From contig CAKJVC010000123.1 in NCBI GenBank assembly GCA_918026815.1, positions 62,001-126,000 on the forward strand: a stretch of 64,000 nt of DNA, in the 5' to 3' direction. The notes beneath the pieces were generated by a model. It saw nothing but the letters and a program-made list of their open reading frames with translations. It was not told where the DNA came from and searched no databases. Within the stretch, counting starts at the first letter, position 1. Each line of letters starts with the position of its first letter. The position numbers and the translations under genes are program-made. The stretch comes from Chalara sp. BL73. Its lineage: Eukaryota > Ascomycota > Leotiomycetes > Helotiales. Shown in pieces: positions 44,532 through 57,034 of the stretch.

Positions 44532-45599
44532 GAGGACCTGTACGCTAAATGATGATGCCTCTAAGGTGGGTTTGAATAGTTCTGTACGAAACTATCCCTC
44601 GCATCTTGAACTCAAAGTCTGCCTTCTGACAAAGCCCTTCCGTATACAAATTTTGTGGGGAAATGGGCGTGGCTATCGATCAAGCGTTAGAAACATGTGA
44701 ACATAAGAGCGGAAGGGGTTTGAGGTTGTAGTTTAATGTATATAAAAACTTTCTTTATATGGAGGCATTTCGCTCAGCCGGAGACAATATATAGCAAGTT
44801 CAACTTAGTCAGATATTTATGAAATCACAATACATATCCCATGAATTCACTTTATCCAAGCGCCTCTTTCTACAAACCCCATCCCCACCAGCAAGTCCCA
44901 AGCTACCAACACGCCATAAAACCCCCCAACAAGCATCAAGCGATCACCAATTCCGTACAGTACAGCGTCCTGACAAAGCGCGGGGAAATACACCTGCATG
45001 GACGGAACGACAAAAGTTTGGCAAATGGTACGGTAACTAGAAAATAAAGCATCGGACGGGATGGATGAGGTAAATCTTCTCTAGCTGAGGGGTGGGTTCG
45101 GCGGGGACTGCTTGCCGCGCTGAGATTAGTGATACAGCTGTAAATAAATATCAAAACGCAATATATGTCTTTAAAAACCATAAAGATCAAACCAGGTACG
45201 CGGAAGTCAAAGTTCTGTTAAAAATAAATACCGCAGCTTCAAAACTTCATGGGTTATCATATTATTATCACACCAACACAATACCAGGCCCTACAAAACC
45301 GCCGCCTTACGGATATCTACGTATATACAAGGCATATGTGAATGTCGCCAAAGTGAGGTCGGGAACGTGACTAGATGTTTTTAAAATCTCTATATTTCTT
45401 TTTTATACACAATTAAAAAAAAAGAGGGAAAAAAAGATAGGCTGTAGGCAAGCCATGTCCTCTGTGGGGTATCATACAGAACGCCGCCCTCGAAACTCCG
45501 CTTTTTTCCTGGAAACCACCCTGACACCACCCCATAAACACCAAACCCAATGAGTAAAAAAAATACAAAAGAAATCTTCTTCCGTCCCCTTATTCATCA
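44532..45599. other. Intergenic between STAND and single-TM genes
   Basis: Short overlapping frames at 44819-45370 have no coherent composition. An A-rich stretch near 45412-45435 lies in the 3' flank of the minus-strand gene. No RNA gene recognised. Confidence 0.35.
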
Positions 45600-47705
45600 C
45601 TAACTATATTCGATGCTGCCCCGACCGTTGAGGAGCTCCTCGCTGGTCATCCTCCGCTTCTTCTTTCCGCCGCTCCCTAGCGCCATCCCTTTGCGGATGC
45701 CCTCGCCCCACCGACTCGTCAGGCTCAAGGGAGGTACGCTCAGATCACCGTAATACTCCTCGCGCTCGCGCTCTCTCTCCCACAAGCTCTGCTGCGATGG
45801 TGTCTTCGCGCCTCTAAGCTGGCTCGGTGTTCGGCCGCCATATAGACCAGTGACTTTGGTTTCTCTGCCGCTGTCCACATTCGGCGTGTGGCTGCCGACC
45901 GTCATGGGCGAGACCACGCTTCCCATATGTGCACCTTGTGGGCTGAACATCGGCGAGATCTCCGAATTTTGGCCTGGGCTCATCGGGTGCGCGCCATTCG
46001 CGTAGTCCTGCCAGCTCAGTACATGAGCCGTCTCGCTATGCGCGCTCACCTCGCCGATCTTTGGCGCGACGTTGCTCCCGCTCGGTACCACGCTCATGGC
46101 GCTAACGGCGCTGGCATTCTGCAGGTCGCGGATCGCGCTTAGAGCGCTGATGCCGGAGCTTTGGTTGCGCAGATGGTGCGCGTCCGAGGTCACGGGGTGG
46201 TTGTTGAGCGGCCAGTTGGTGAGCGAGTGTTGGCGGGTTAAGGTCGATGCGAGACCGATCGGGATGCTGTATGTGCTGTTTGTGCCAATGGACTCGTTGC
46301 GCCGCACGCCGAGGTCTTGGTCTGGTGAGCTGGCTGCTGGGCTTGGCATCGAGATGTGGTTGAATGCCGGCATGGGCTTGGTTTTTATTGTTGGGAAAGA
46401 AGCGGGAAGTTCTTGACGTCCCCCTGCGGTAGGTGAAGGATAGGTTTGCTGCCTTGGCCGTCCGGATGGTCGAGGGGTTGGTTTTCGGCTGAGATTTGTG
46501 GTGGTGAGAAGCCCGGAGATTTTGAGTCCGGATTTGGTCATGGATTTCTGAGGGACGGATTGGTTAGTTGGTGTTGGCAGAACTGCATCGGATTGAGGTG
46601 GCGGCGTGAGCCTGTCTAAAGGCGCAGAATGTCGTGGTGGTGTGCTTTGTCGTCGGGGACGCATGGGGCGGGTCTTCTTGGGAGGGGTCATCGATCGGCG
46701 GAGTTGCGCGATTGTGGAACGGTGGATGCCGGATGGGATCGTCTGAGGTGGTGAAGGGAAAGCCGCTAACTCAGCTTGTGGTGTAATGGGAATGACATCT
46801 AATTGCTCATTTCCTTGAACCAGGTCGATGGGAGAAAACACTAGATCAGGAATCTCGGGTGAACATTCAGGAACTTGTCCGGGCAGTGATATGGAGGTAG
46901 GATGAGGATCTCTTTGAGATGGGAGGTTGCGCAGGGTATATGGCTCAGCTGACTCCTCCATTCGTGATTGTATGGTTTGCGCCGGGTGTGCGGTTCCTGC
47001 CGGATAGTATACTGGGACATCGGCTGATTGACCTGGTAGTCGATGATATGCTGGGTGCATTTCTACTGGCGGGGCCTCTAATGATCCTTTCTCATTGTTT
47101 GGGATAGGCGCATCCTCTATTGGGTCGTCTGCAATGTCCATTTCTCTCTCCTCCTCTCTCGCTGCCATAGCTGAAGGCGTTCTGTGGTACCCTGCTGCAA
47201 GTTAGTTGGCAACTAGGTATCACTTGCGTCATCACTAACCACCAAAGGGTCCAAACACTCCTCCACTGACACCAGTTCGTCTCTCCTCTCCTGGAAAGTC
47301 TGGCGAATGGTCCATGGCGAACTTTTCGGTGCCATTCGATCCAAGCATAGGTGTAATATCGCGAGCCAAGTCATCCAACTTCCTTCGTTTTTGCTTTCTC
47401 GTCCTTAAGCAGAACCAGAATCCAATACCGATCAACGCCAGGAATATCACTACGCCAATCACTCCACCGGCAATGGCTCCCTTATTTACTCCCTTTCCTC
47501 CATCATCGGCAGCCCTGACTGATGCACCTTCCGTAGAGCTGGCTTGAGATGATGGAGAAACAAAGGTGTGATCGAATACTGTTGGCAAAGTTGTCGAGGC
47601 TGACGATGTTGCTGTCGCACTGCTGCTTGACGACGACGATGTGGTCGTCGCGGTTGGCCCAGGTAAGGTTATGCCGCCCGCCCTACGTTCATGACTGAGA
47701 TACAT
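45600..47705 (-). CDS. Single-TM Ser/Thr-rich protein, sensor-like
   Basis: Two exons, 47705-47240 and 47191-45600, around a 48-bp intron, give about 685 residues. The junction restores FGPFGGYHRTPSAM. A Ser/Thr stalk (TATTTSSSSSSSATATSS) precedes one membrane segment (AIAGGVIGVVIFLALIGIGF, near residues 75-98). The basic stop-transfer RTRKQKRRK follows, then a very long disordered Pro/Ser-rich cytoplasmic tail with many SP/TP sites. The tail ends in a basic patch (GGKKKRRMTSEELL). The layout matches fungal cell-wall sensor-like proteins (Mid2/WSC style) without the Cys-rich head. No signal peptide is visible at the ATG used, so an upstream exon may be missing, or the protein inserts by its TM segment. 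Not identified further. Confidence 0.7.
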
Positions 47706-50700
47706 CTTGCGTGTGTTGAATCTGTTTCCCTCTGTGGTCGCGGATTCAGGAACAGGATGTAGGAATTCGGGAGGAACTCATACGGATTTCAACGCAGCTT
47801 GGGGAAGAAAGAACAAGGGAAAGAGGAAGAGAGAGGATGGGGGTAAAGGCGCATATGAATGGGTGTTGAGCATGGCCGGGATTATGTCATGGATAGATCG
47901 ACATGCATCAGCCTCAACTCACGGCCATTCTAAGGAAGGAGGATGAATGGGGCTTTTTTTTTTCGTTCGATTACCACACATATCACACGGTATGGGGTGG
48001 GTAAAGGACCAGGGAGGTAAGAACCAAAGCAGTGTACCGTGCAGTGCTTGTGCTTGGAACTTACCGAGGGACGTCCCCATGCGACCTAACCTACCGTGTA
48101 CTTTTCTTGCGGTGCACTGCCAACGTTGGAGGTACCCTGGCCTGACCTGATGATAGTGAGGGAAGGTTGAGTTGGAAGAAATAGTGGGGACGAAGACATG
48201 TCAAAAAATAGAAATCTCCTTGAGCCAGGGTGACGGGAGCTAATGCATCTCTAAGCCCTGAAGCGGTTAAGCAATGGCCAGAAGAGGCCTAGTACGCCTT
48301 TCTTTCAGCGACGAAGATGGACCGTGCTGTCTTCTGTGCCCCGTCTGCGCCTCATCCTGCTGTAACATTAGCCATCTGAAAAAAAAATAACCACTGGACG
48401 GAGCAGAGCAAAGTCCTTCAGTTCATAGCAGAGTTGATGAGCAAGTAAAATTATACATAGACCACCCCGCTCGCCTCCTTAGATCTAGAATTTTAGGTCA
48501 GATTTTTCGTCACTCTCCGCTCACTTACTCGACCAATCAATCAATCCACTGTGATGGAAATTTCAATGATCATGAGTGCTCGTTGACTCTTATTCCGCAT
48601 CGCCAGGTCTGGAGTTCCACTCGGGAATTTCTACCAACGGGCGCCGGTACAGTGGTTCTGACCTTTGGCTTAGGCACCCCATCGGTGATTAGTTAGGGCC
48701 TCTGGGGGCCAACAAACGCCAACACCAACATTTAATAATCAATAATCAATTCCGCAATCACCAGCAGTTGTGGAGGAGAGTGGCAATCCAAGCTGTTAGA
48801 AAGCTTCACGATGCTCACTCATCAACCTCATCTCAGCATATCGTGAACTCCCCCATTTTTGTCTCTTTTCCTTCTAAAAATAATCCTCGTTTTTGCGTCC
48901 CGAGAATTACTTAATGATCACGATCACCCAAAAGGTGGTGACAAGGATAAGCACGAGGCTTGGCGTCCACTGCGGATCCTCCCAGCCATCCGAAAAAGCT
49001 ACATTTAGAAACGGGCTTGGCCCCTCCCCACATCATCAATACCCCGATCAAAATACTATATTGTATTTGTGGCTCCCTCTAGATCCTTCCTGGTGAGGCT
49101 CATGAGGATCCTTCTTTGTTACGATATTGGTATATATAAGGATACCAACATCTCCTGTGCCGCCGGGACGGTTTGCTGCGAAGGCTATGCGTTTGTTCTG
49201 GAGCCTCCCTCCCTTGAGTCATCACCATCACAAGAAGCCTGCCAAAGGTTGCCTCAAGGCTGGCTTCCTTCCGATGCGTCCGGCATATGTGCGATAGGTC
49301 TGTTTCAGCGATTATGGTCAGGCTTCCCCTCATTTTTTTTGACTGCTAAAACGCCATCCTGCAAGACATTGCTCCGCGCGGTCATCATTCTAAAACGTTG
49401 CGCCGTGTCCCTGCGTTATCAGTCTTTCAAGGCACTCTTCTTATCTTATTACAATGACCTTATTGTCTTTAATCGCTTGTACTAATTTTCACCCACCAAA
49501 AATATTTGAAGGTCTCTATTTGGTGGTGCCTTGTCACTCGGATGAATGATTGGGGAAAGAAAGTTGGCACTAGCTTGTGGTCCTGTTCAGCTGATCTTGT
49601 TTTCAGCTGAAGCGTGTGAACTTCCAACACGCTCAAGATCCCTTCTCTTCTAGGATAGTGCCTGTTAGTAACATTCCTTAAGAAATATACGCACGCAGCA
49701 TCTGCTGCGCGAAACTCGGCTTCGGATAGTGTTCATCACAGTCAATGTAGCGTTGCAGGTTCACAAACCGAAGCAGTATCACTGACAGCGGCACAGTTAT
49801 GCCCTTAACGTACACCTCCTTCGCCTTTAGGCAACACCTTCCCTTTTCCCATTTGTTCTTTCAACCCTTAACATGTACATTGCATATCACCTGTGTCGCA
49901 AATGCCTCCCAGACGCACGCACATGGGTGTAAGTAAATGGGTGTACAATGCATTCGGGTATAGCGGGCATTGTTACCTGCGGCCCGTAAGTAGCGATTAA
50001 GCGTGTTTACTTGCACTAAAGTTTTCATATTAAGGTTAGATACAATATAATGCGAAATCCAATCTATTAAGCTAGAACGTTACACCGTTTCAGTTTTTTT
50101 TGCTACTTCGCAGGCCGAATAGAGGATGAGTTAAAAGCCGCGTATACAAAGTAGACACTCTACCAGCTAGAGCCACGTAGTCATGCAGTCTCAAGCCTTG
50201 CATTTGAAGCCAAAAAAGTCCGAAATGCAGCAGATAAATTAAACTCCCTGACGAAATACCCGGATAATTCTCGTACGCTACCAGCCCCTTCCTAATGTCT
50301 GAACACTCCACACATAACAGCAGAATACAATACTGAACGAGGCCTTAGCGATATATATCACATGACTCAGGGGCAATCGTCCCAACGTAGAGCCCAGCCA
50401 ACCATCGAGTGAGATAATCGTCACTCGCGTACTTACATCCTACCAGCAGTGGGGATAATATACACCCCGTGATGCACACCATAGCAGGAAACCTCCCCTT
50501 CCCACTATCTGCTAGACTACGAGCCAGACTCGCGCAGAACTGCACGGTTTCCATCCCGATTCGTGAAATCCGCAATGCTTCAAGTATGAATCCCTCTCAA
50601 GGGCATATATGAGACCGAGAGCCTTCGTTATAAACCTTTGGATATCATGCGCCCGAACCTCCCTTCCCTCATCCGAACGCCCCTTCCCTTCACAACCGCC

Positions 50701-50873
50701 GCGCGACACGATCCGCCGCACGCTCCGAGGCGACCGATATTTGCATGCCCAGCGTTGGGCGCATTTCCAACGGGAAGCGGGTGCATGCCTCTGCTCAGGT
50801 CGTATATCACAATCTTGAAAAGACGAATGCGGGACGAATTCTGTAGCGACGACCTTTGACCTAGCGCAGTGTT
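47706..50873. other. Long gene-poor interval
   Basis: About 3.2 kb without a supported gene. At 49010-48911 (minus) a short frame ends in a hydrophobic segment, PSLVLILVTTFWVIVIIK, before a TAA. It could be the last exon of a small tail-anchored membrane protein, but no upstream exon fits. A plus frame at 49069-49485 lacks protein character. A tRNA-like string at about 50126-50160 fails to fold fully. The left 400 bp are the promoter of the single-TM gene. Confidence 0.35.
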
Positions 50874-51250
50874 CTAAACCGCTGTAGCGCTCACATCCTC
50901 TCGCACCTCCACCGTCGCTCCGTCCACCCCATCTGCGACGTCACGATATCTCGCTGTCCAGATGTTACGTCGCTGTATGGAATCAGCGCTGATCTAGGGG
51001 ATGTAATGCGCATTATTAGCGCGGGCGGCCTGGATGAACCGGGTGGCTTTAAGCAGGGAATGCATATTTATACCAGCGCCAAAAGCCTCGGGGCCAAGTT
51101 CCATAGGAGCGCCCTGACTGTGTGCGTGTTTTTTGAGCCTTAGGAATACTTCCCACACGAGTGGCCGGGAGGCTGGGAGATGGTTTTGTAGGGGGAGAAG
51201 GTGGGTGGACGAGGAGAAAGGATCATGTTTGTGGCGCCTTCGTCGGGTTG
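50874..51250 (-). pseudogene. Unidentified gene relic with one in-frame TAG
   Basis: Reading down from about 51250, one frame gives WEVFLRLKKHAHSQG, APMELGPEAFGAGINMHSLL and KATRFIQAARANNAHYIP. A TAG at 50994-50996 interrupts. The same frame then gives ISADSIQRRNIWTARYRDVA and DGVDGATVEVREDVSATAV to a TAG at 50874. The two halves are convincing protein text in one frame, so the internal TAG is most simply CAG mutated to TAG. It would be the C-terminal part of a larger protein, whose upstream exons were not found. I do not recognise the family. Confidence 0.4.
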
Positions 51251-52038
51251 TGATGGATGTTTTTAATTACTGAAGTCAGCATTATGGAGGAACATGCGGC
51301 TTGACGAGGAAGTGAAGATGATAGGGAATTTTGAAGCATGGTCCCATGTAAACGAAGTCCTCTTGGCTCAATACGTCAACCAGCTTCAGAATATCTATCT
51401 TCTCAGCCCTGGAGAGCTTGATTCGTCTTCTTTTTGCAAATCAATTCTTGACTTGATTTTTTTTATCCTGAAATATTAAGAAGGGACGTCGGTAATACAG
51501 ATCCCTCGCCAAGAAGTACTCTAAAATCTTACATACAGTGTCTCTTTCATCGCTTATAGAATATTGATATGTTATTTATGTAACATCTTGATTCTATCAA
51601 GCAAATTCCTCATTTGAAGTCCTCTGGATATTAAGATGACGCATTCTCTTCTTTATTTGGATCCATTTTTGTTAATCGGGCATTATTTATGGTTGAAACG
51701 CTTGCTGCTCTAGCTTAGGCGCTAATTATTCTCGGCTTACTATTAATTTACCTCACGCTTAGTTAACCTGTTCGAGCAATTTAAACAACATTAAACAGGT
51801 TATTATAACCAGATCTAGACACTACATTTAAATGTGGACAATAAAAATATCTGGTAACATAAAAGCCACCAGGACTTGAGAGTTCTAAAAGCGGCGCGGC
51901 GCTAAACAGAATGTCTCACTTCAGCTCTACAGCCTCACCATAGATCATGAACTATTATCTTTCAGAAACATCAAACAAGCTCATCTAAACTTTGGAAAAA
52001 TCTAGACCCCTCAGGCTTAATCTTAGGCTCCCTTCATA
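51251..52038. other. Intergenic; promoter of HET gene 2
   Basis: AT-rich from 51480 to about 51880. A small frame at 51294-51479 is not protein-like enough to call. No other structure supported. Confidence 0.35.
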
Positions 52039-54552
52039 ATGTCCGACAGTCAACTGAGCGAGCCAAAGAGAAAAGGCAGGAGCCTATTCGCAGAGGCTCT
52101 TGGACTTGACGAGGATGCGCCGTTATGGGGGAGACCATTGCCAGCCAAAGGACCAGATGGACGGTACAATCACGTCCCCGGACCTCTCCATAGTTCTTTC
52201 GACCCGGACTTAACCATCGGGCGATTTCTGAAAGGCATTGTCGAAAACAACCCTGACAGTGACAAGCCACTTTTCCCAGGACTTCGGATGCTGGGTGGAG
52301 TTCAAGAGTATTCCGACCAGTTTCTGATGACTTATGGTCCTGGGACGATGGTAGATGGCGATCTCCTTCCTGAGAAGAGCACGATGACTTTCAAGGAGCT
52401 TTCCGAAAGGGAAAAGACGTTTGAACGCGAAAGCGTTGAAGCAGAGCTTGCCGACGGAAAGGTTCCGCATCCGGAACTCTGTCGAAAGTGCCGGAGGCAT
52501 GACCTTGATCAGCTTGATGACAGAGAGGGGAAGAGAGAGGTGACATTGGGGCTCTTCGGCGGCTACGCCGAGATTTTGTTGAGACAGCACTGCTCGATAC
52601 ATCGACATATCTTGCGGATTATCACCCATAACACTGGTGGCGGCCGAGAACGGAAGCTTTATCCCCGCCTGGAGTCTGTAGACCAGGAGATCCAGGGCAC
52701 GCAACTTGACGTAAAATCCCTGAAGTCTGGTGAGCGGTACATTGCTGTGCGGTTTGGCCTTAAGTGGGTGGGTGCTATTCGGAAGCTCGACACCACGAAT
52801 TGGCCGTGGATATTAAGACAATCATATGAATTTTCTAAATCTGGTTCAGCTGCTTTGAAAAATCCTTGCTTGACGGGGACTCAAGAGGTCTCCTACGGCC
52901 TTATTAAATGCTGGCTTGAGGATTGCGACTCATCCCACGGACCAAAGTGCAATCCTGCGGTGGTAACCCCGAATTTGATACCGCCTGTGAAGCTCATGTT
53001 GATGGATGTAGTCGATGAGCGGCTTGTGAATGGTTCGTCGGATATGAAATATTTCGCTCTTAGTTACGTCTGGGGGAAGGTGTCTATGTATGAGACACTC
53101 CAGGCGAACAAGGCTGCCCGCGGTGTCCAAGGCTCACTTGGATTAAGCAACCAGCAAATCCCACAAACGGTTCGAGACGCCATGGCTTTTGTTCAGAAGT
53201 TAGGAGAGCGATATCTATGGGTAGACGCTTTTTGTATTATCCAGGATGACGCGGAGAGTAAGCATGAGGACATAAGGCACATGGATCAAATCTACAGTCA
53301 AGCATATGCCACGATTGTTGCTCTCACAGGAGTCGACGCAAACTCGGGACTATCTGGCATACGTCCTGGCAGTAGACACCGTCAAGAGTATGAGCGCGTT
53401 GGTGAATCAGCCATTTTTACTACGCCTCCTATGCTGCCTTATGTTCTGGATATTTCCCCATGGATGACGCGAGGGTGGACTTTCCAGGAGAAACTCCTTT
53501 CCCGGCGATGCATATACTTCTCTGATGAATACGTCTACTTCCAATGCGGTACCATTGTTTCCAGTGAGGCTGGAGTTGACTTGCCAGCTGAATGGGAAGA
53601 GAACTCTACGGGTGACTTCAGTTCACTTGTCGATCTAATACCAAATGCCCCATCATGGAACTTTGAGGCTTATTCAAATCTGGTGATGCGGTACACTGAA
53701 CGAAAGTTAACATTTCCGGGAGATATATTAAATGCGTTTTCCGGGAGTCTTGCCGTAATACAAAAACACTTCCGATGCAAAATGCTGAGTGGCCTGCCTG
53801 CTGCAGCACTAGATCTTGCTCTTCTCTGGTTCTCAGCAGAACCGCTCTACCGCCGCGAGGTGATCGAAAAAGATGGTAATAGTAAGCAGGTATTCCCAAG
53901 CTGGTCTTGGGCAGGCTGGGAAGGGCCCGTAGTATATACCATCGATTTGGTGCGCATCCGTGACAAAATTGGTCATCCTACACCAAAAGTGGATGCTTTT
54001 GAAATTTTCCACAACGGAATTCTTTATATTGCGCACAAAAGAGGAAGCACCGGATACGAATGCCTCGAGACCACCAAGGAAGGAATATCTGGTCCTAACC
54101 TAGGGCCAGAAGTCCTACACTTCTGGGCTCACACAATCGATGCCGCCAGATTTCGGATCGATAATCGGCAGGTAACATATCTTACGGGGTCACACGGAGA
54201 AGCAGTCGGCAAACAAGGTGTCTTCGGGATACAGACGATGGAAGGTATACACTGTGGTCTCATGTACCTTGAAAAACAAACCACGCCATTGATAGATGGA
54301 CCCATCGAATTCGTGCTGATATCTGAATACGGGGACACAGACAAGCGGAGGCGCGGGCCTAGCAGCGCGGAAGGGCCGGTACATTATTTTAATGAGAAGT
54401 ATTTCCCGTGGCGGGGTGATAATAGTGGGATCGTGAATTTGCTTCTCGTGCAGTGGGACAACGAGGTCGCCCAGAGAATGGCCGTGGCTCAACTCCACAT
54501 TCAGGCTTGGATGGCCGCCATGCCTCAGTTGAAGCGTGTTAGGTTAGGATAA
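52039..54552 (+). CDS. HET-domain protein, single exon
   Basis: An intact intronless frame of 837 residues with ATG at 52039. HET landmarks: YFALSYVWG at 338-346, YLWVDAFCIIQDD near 392-404, HMDQIYSQAYATIVALTG at 414-431 and MTRGWTFQEKLLSRRC at 476-491. The first 330 residues are a typical variable N-terminal region with a Cys pair (LCRKCRRHDLDQLDD) and a second Cys-rich part (CWLEDCDSSHGPKC). The C-terminal 340 residues contain the usual FPSWSWAGWEG block. HET proteins execute incompatibility reactions after contact with a genetically different partner. It shares family but not close sequence with the HET protein at 3.7 kb, so the two are not recent duplicates. Which gene it recognises cannot be told. 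Confidence 0.9.
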   Translation: MSDSQLSEPKRKGRSLFAEALGLDEDAPLWGRPLPAKGPDGRYNHVPGPLHSSFDPDLTIGRFLKGIVENNPDSDKPLFPGLRMLGGVQEYSDQFLMTYGPGTMVDGDLLPEKSTMTFKELSEREKTFERESVEAELADGKVPHPELCRKCRRHDLDQLDDREGKREVTLGLFGGYAEILLRQHCSIHRHILRIITHNTGGGRERKLYPRLESVDQEIQGTQLDVKSLKSGERYIAVRFGLKWVGAIRKLDTTNWPWILRQSYEFSKSGSAALKNPCLTGTQEVSYGLIKCWLEDCDSSHGPKCNPAVVTPNLIPPVKLMLMDVVDERLVNGSSDMKYFALSYVWGKVSMYETLQANKAARGVQGSLGLSNQQIPQTVRDAMAFVQKLGERYLWVDAFCIIQDDAESKHEDIRHMDQIYSQAYATIVALTGVDANSGLSGIRPGSRHRQEYERVGESAIFTTPPMLPYVLDISPWMTRGWTFQEKLLSRRCIYFSDEYVYFQCGTIVSSEAGVDLPAEWEENSTGDFSSLVDLIPNAPSWNFEAYSNLVMRYTERKLTFPGDILNAFSGSLAVIQKHFRCKMLSGLPAAALDLALLWFSAEPLYRREVIEKDGNSKQVFPSWSWAGWEGPVVYTIDLVRIRDKIGHPTPKVDAFEIFHNGILYIAHKRGSTGYECLETTKEGISGPNLGPEVLHFWAHTIDAARFRIDNRQVTYLTGSHGEAVGKQGVFGIQTMEGIHCGLMYLEKQTTPLIDGPIEFVLISEYGDTDKRRRGPSSAEGPVHYFNEKYFPWRGDNSGIVNLLLVQWDNEVAQRMAVAQLHIQAWMAAMPQLKRVRLG

Positions 54553-54849
54553 CAGTAGGAAGATACCCAGAGAAGTCAAATCCTGAAGAGCTTACAATAT
54601 CAATTGAAGGATGCATTTTAAGGACATTCTCCGTAGCGCGCATTTCAATATGCATTTAAACTATCTCCCTGGGTTCTAATCAAGGCGGCGGCGATCCTCC
54701 ATTAACAGTCATTGGTTGACTGTGGAATACGGCACATGGATCGGGTATTTGACCTTTGGACTTAACCTAATAGAGCGCTAGTTCTGGCGTTGCGTTTTTT
54801 TTATATTTAAAACTCAATTTAGTTGGGTTTTCAACTATGTAATAAAGAT
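54553..54849. other. 3' flank of HET gene 2
   Basis: Nothing recognised. AT-rich sequence begins here and continues into the relic region. Confidence 0.3.
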
Positions 54850-55870
54850 TTAATATCTCTAGCAGTGCATTCACGATAGGTACGTTCCCTCCTGGTTCCT
54901 TATAGTCTAGAGCTTCCAAGAACTCCTCCCCAGCGGTTAGTCAAATGTAGTCAATGATCGCCTCGTCTTAGTCCACCTCGCCATTGTGAGCGATGCGAAA
55001 TGCTCTCTTACGCAAGTCTCGAAGCTTGAGCAGGATTTCATTTTGGAGTTTTGGCGATCCCAGCCAACCAAACTATCATTTCGGTCTACGAGAATCCTAA
55101 AGAATGATGTTCAAAATTGCTTCGATTTCAGAATATCAAATCTTTTAATCACTAGATTAATTATAAAATGAAGCTCCAAGAGACCTGAAATAATCCTGTT
55201 TGCCGGACCTTTCGTGGTATAATATAGACGGCACTCTCTAGATTAACGGTAAAACTCCGATGAATTTACAATTATTTGCTCAAGTAAGTCCAGCGTTGCG
55301 TAGTGCACATACGGATTCATGATACGAGTATCCACATCGAGATTTCCTTGACCCACTAGAGATTTCTATTGGTATATCCTCTGAAACGCTTTCTGCTCCG
55401 TTGGGAAGGTAGTTGTACCTGGGATATTGCTCACGAGCGTATGAGGTCTAGGTTTCAACAGCAGGATAAGGTATAGAGTGCTCCTACCTGGAATACTGTA
55501 GGGCACCAACTAGCGACCTAATGCTATTTGCTTTCCATCGTAGAAGTAACGCTGCTCGGATACAGGAATGCTAAGGCACATTTTCAGCCATACTAGTACT
55601 ATTACAGCTAGCCGAGTTTTAGACCTACAGCAAATTTTTAATGAAGCAACCTGTTCCATTTTCAAATTCTATAATCTATAGGACAACAGGTTTAGCCTCG
55701 ACGATAAAGAGAATGGTCTAGTTCTCAATAAAACTTCCTGAAGCTATAAAGATCTTTTTTATGCCGAGTGTCGAAGCAGATTGGCGCCTAGAGGAGCGGG
55801 CTAAGTTGTTAAGCCTTAAATGTAAGGAATAATACCGCCTAGGGCCATTCACGCAGGCTCTCCTAAATAT
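54850..55870 (-). pseudogene. Decayed coding sequence, unidentified
   Basis: On the minus strand several stretches read like protein with frequent TAG/TGA interruptions: ENxTILFIVEAKPVVL, IEFENGTGCFIKNLL, SLVGALQYSR, PIEISSGSRKSRCGYSYHES and, nearer 54960, RKRAFRIAHNGEVD and AGEEFLEALDYKEPGGNVPI. Many interruptions are TAG where Gln or Trp would fit, consistent with RIP. I cannot name a family or define ends. It might be remains of a gene or of a transposon reading frame. Confidence 0.25.
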
Positions 55871-55918
55871 TTGGTCATAGCGCCCTGCAGATGCAATGCG
55901 TCTGTCCCACATAGCAAA

Positions 55919-57034
55919 ATGAATATCTTCTTCTCTTATTTCATCCTCGCTTTGCTAGACTTTGCGCGACAATGTCTCTCACTGCGAATAAATCCAGCTA
56001 CTAGAACAGTGCCGCCTGCGTCTGCCACCGCCCTCGCCGTGGTGCCAACAACCACCACTATGGCGATCACTCAGCTGCCATTGCACCACCGAGATGCTAG
56101 TGCCTCTCTTGAAATATACGGCTACTCTTCGGGGGATCCAGGCATGTGATGCCCATAGATGTTGATGCATCTCAGAGGAGCACGTACTTTCAATGCTGAC
56201 TGCTATCCTTATGCTTCTTAGGCCAGCCCCAGCGTTGTTACATCAGCTCCTCGCTTACATTCACAATGGCCGTTTCCGGTCGCTACTTTGGTTGCACGGC
56301 CTCTAATGACTACCGCTCTGTCGTACCTACAACGTGCTACGTGACGGCGCACGGCTGTGATAATGTCAATATTGCATTCTGCAAGCGTTGTAGTAAGAAG
56401 AAAAGCTAGTTGCTCGCCTTGGCCAAGAGGCTAACAGTGTTTGCTCAGGACTCCTCGATATTGACGCCGACTTTGCTTGTATGCCAATCTACGTGTACGC
56501 TAACACAGAACATACGCAAGTAGGGCTGACGGGGTGGGGGTGCAACTCGGTGGGGACAAATATGACAGTATATGTGACTCCTACTTCAGCATTTGGTAGG
56601 TTGTAGCAACCACCTCCAAATATGGAATTTCCTCGCAGAATGCTTACTCATTGAGACAAGGTGTGGACCCTTCAGCTATCCACATCTGGTCTTCTGCGGA
56701 CCGCGCTCTCGCTGTTCTATCTTCTCAGCTGTCCCTTAGTCCTGCCACAACATCTACTACCCCCTCTATAATAACAGGCCCACCACTATCAGGCACTACC
56801 ACAAGGTCTTCATCTACGACTAGTACATCCATCACTGACTCACAGGGGAATAGTAATAAACTTGACGCCAGCGCCATCAGCGGCATTGTGGGAGCAATAG
56901 TCGGCTTCGTGGCGGTTGTAGTCGCTGTGTTAATGTGGCGCTTTCCTCTATGGTTGCGTCAGCGCAAGAGTGTCGAGGCTGGACACCACAATCCATATGG
57001 TCAAGAACTACAAGAGTGGAGACGACCACAGTAG
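55919..57034 (+). CDS. Secreted Cys-rich single-TM receptor-like protein
   Basis: Four exons, 55919-56141, 56222-56392, 56449-56595 and 56661-57034, give about 304 residues. Intron 1 needs a GC donor (CAG|GCATGT...TTAG); the nearby GT donor breaks the frame. A signal-like N-terminus (MNIFFSYFILALLDFARQ) is followed by a Thr-rich stretch. A Cys-rich extracellular domain comes next (RCYISSS, YFGCTAS, TTCYVTAHGCDN, FCKRCR, DFACMP, GWGCNS), then a Ser/Thr stalk, one membrane helix (GIVGAIVGFVAVVVAVLMW) and a short basic tail. This resembles the type I, Ser/Thr-stalked surface proteins common in moulds and thought to sense the cell wall or ligands. No ligand is known. The 3' end is adjacent to a degraded AT-rich block. 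Confidence 0.65.

Noticed and set aside
44819..45370. Three overlapping short frames downstream of the STAND gene
   Set aside because: Overlap in different frames without splice signals or recognisable sequence.
49069..49485. Open frame of 138 codons
   Set aside because: No coherent composition, poor start context and no splice partners; treated as chance.
50120..50165. Minus-strand string resembling a tRNA D-arm and anticodon arm (GCTGGTAGAG...CTTTGTA)
   Set aside because: No matching T-arm or acceptor stem can be paired, so a tRNA gene is not supported.
52210..52704. Antisense open frame of 164 codons in HET gene 2
   Set aside because: Lies wholly inside an intact HET frame with no independent support.
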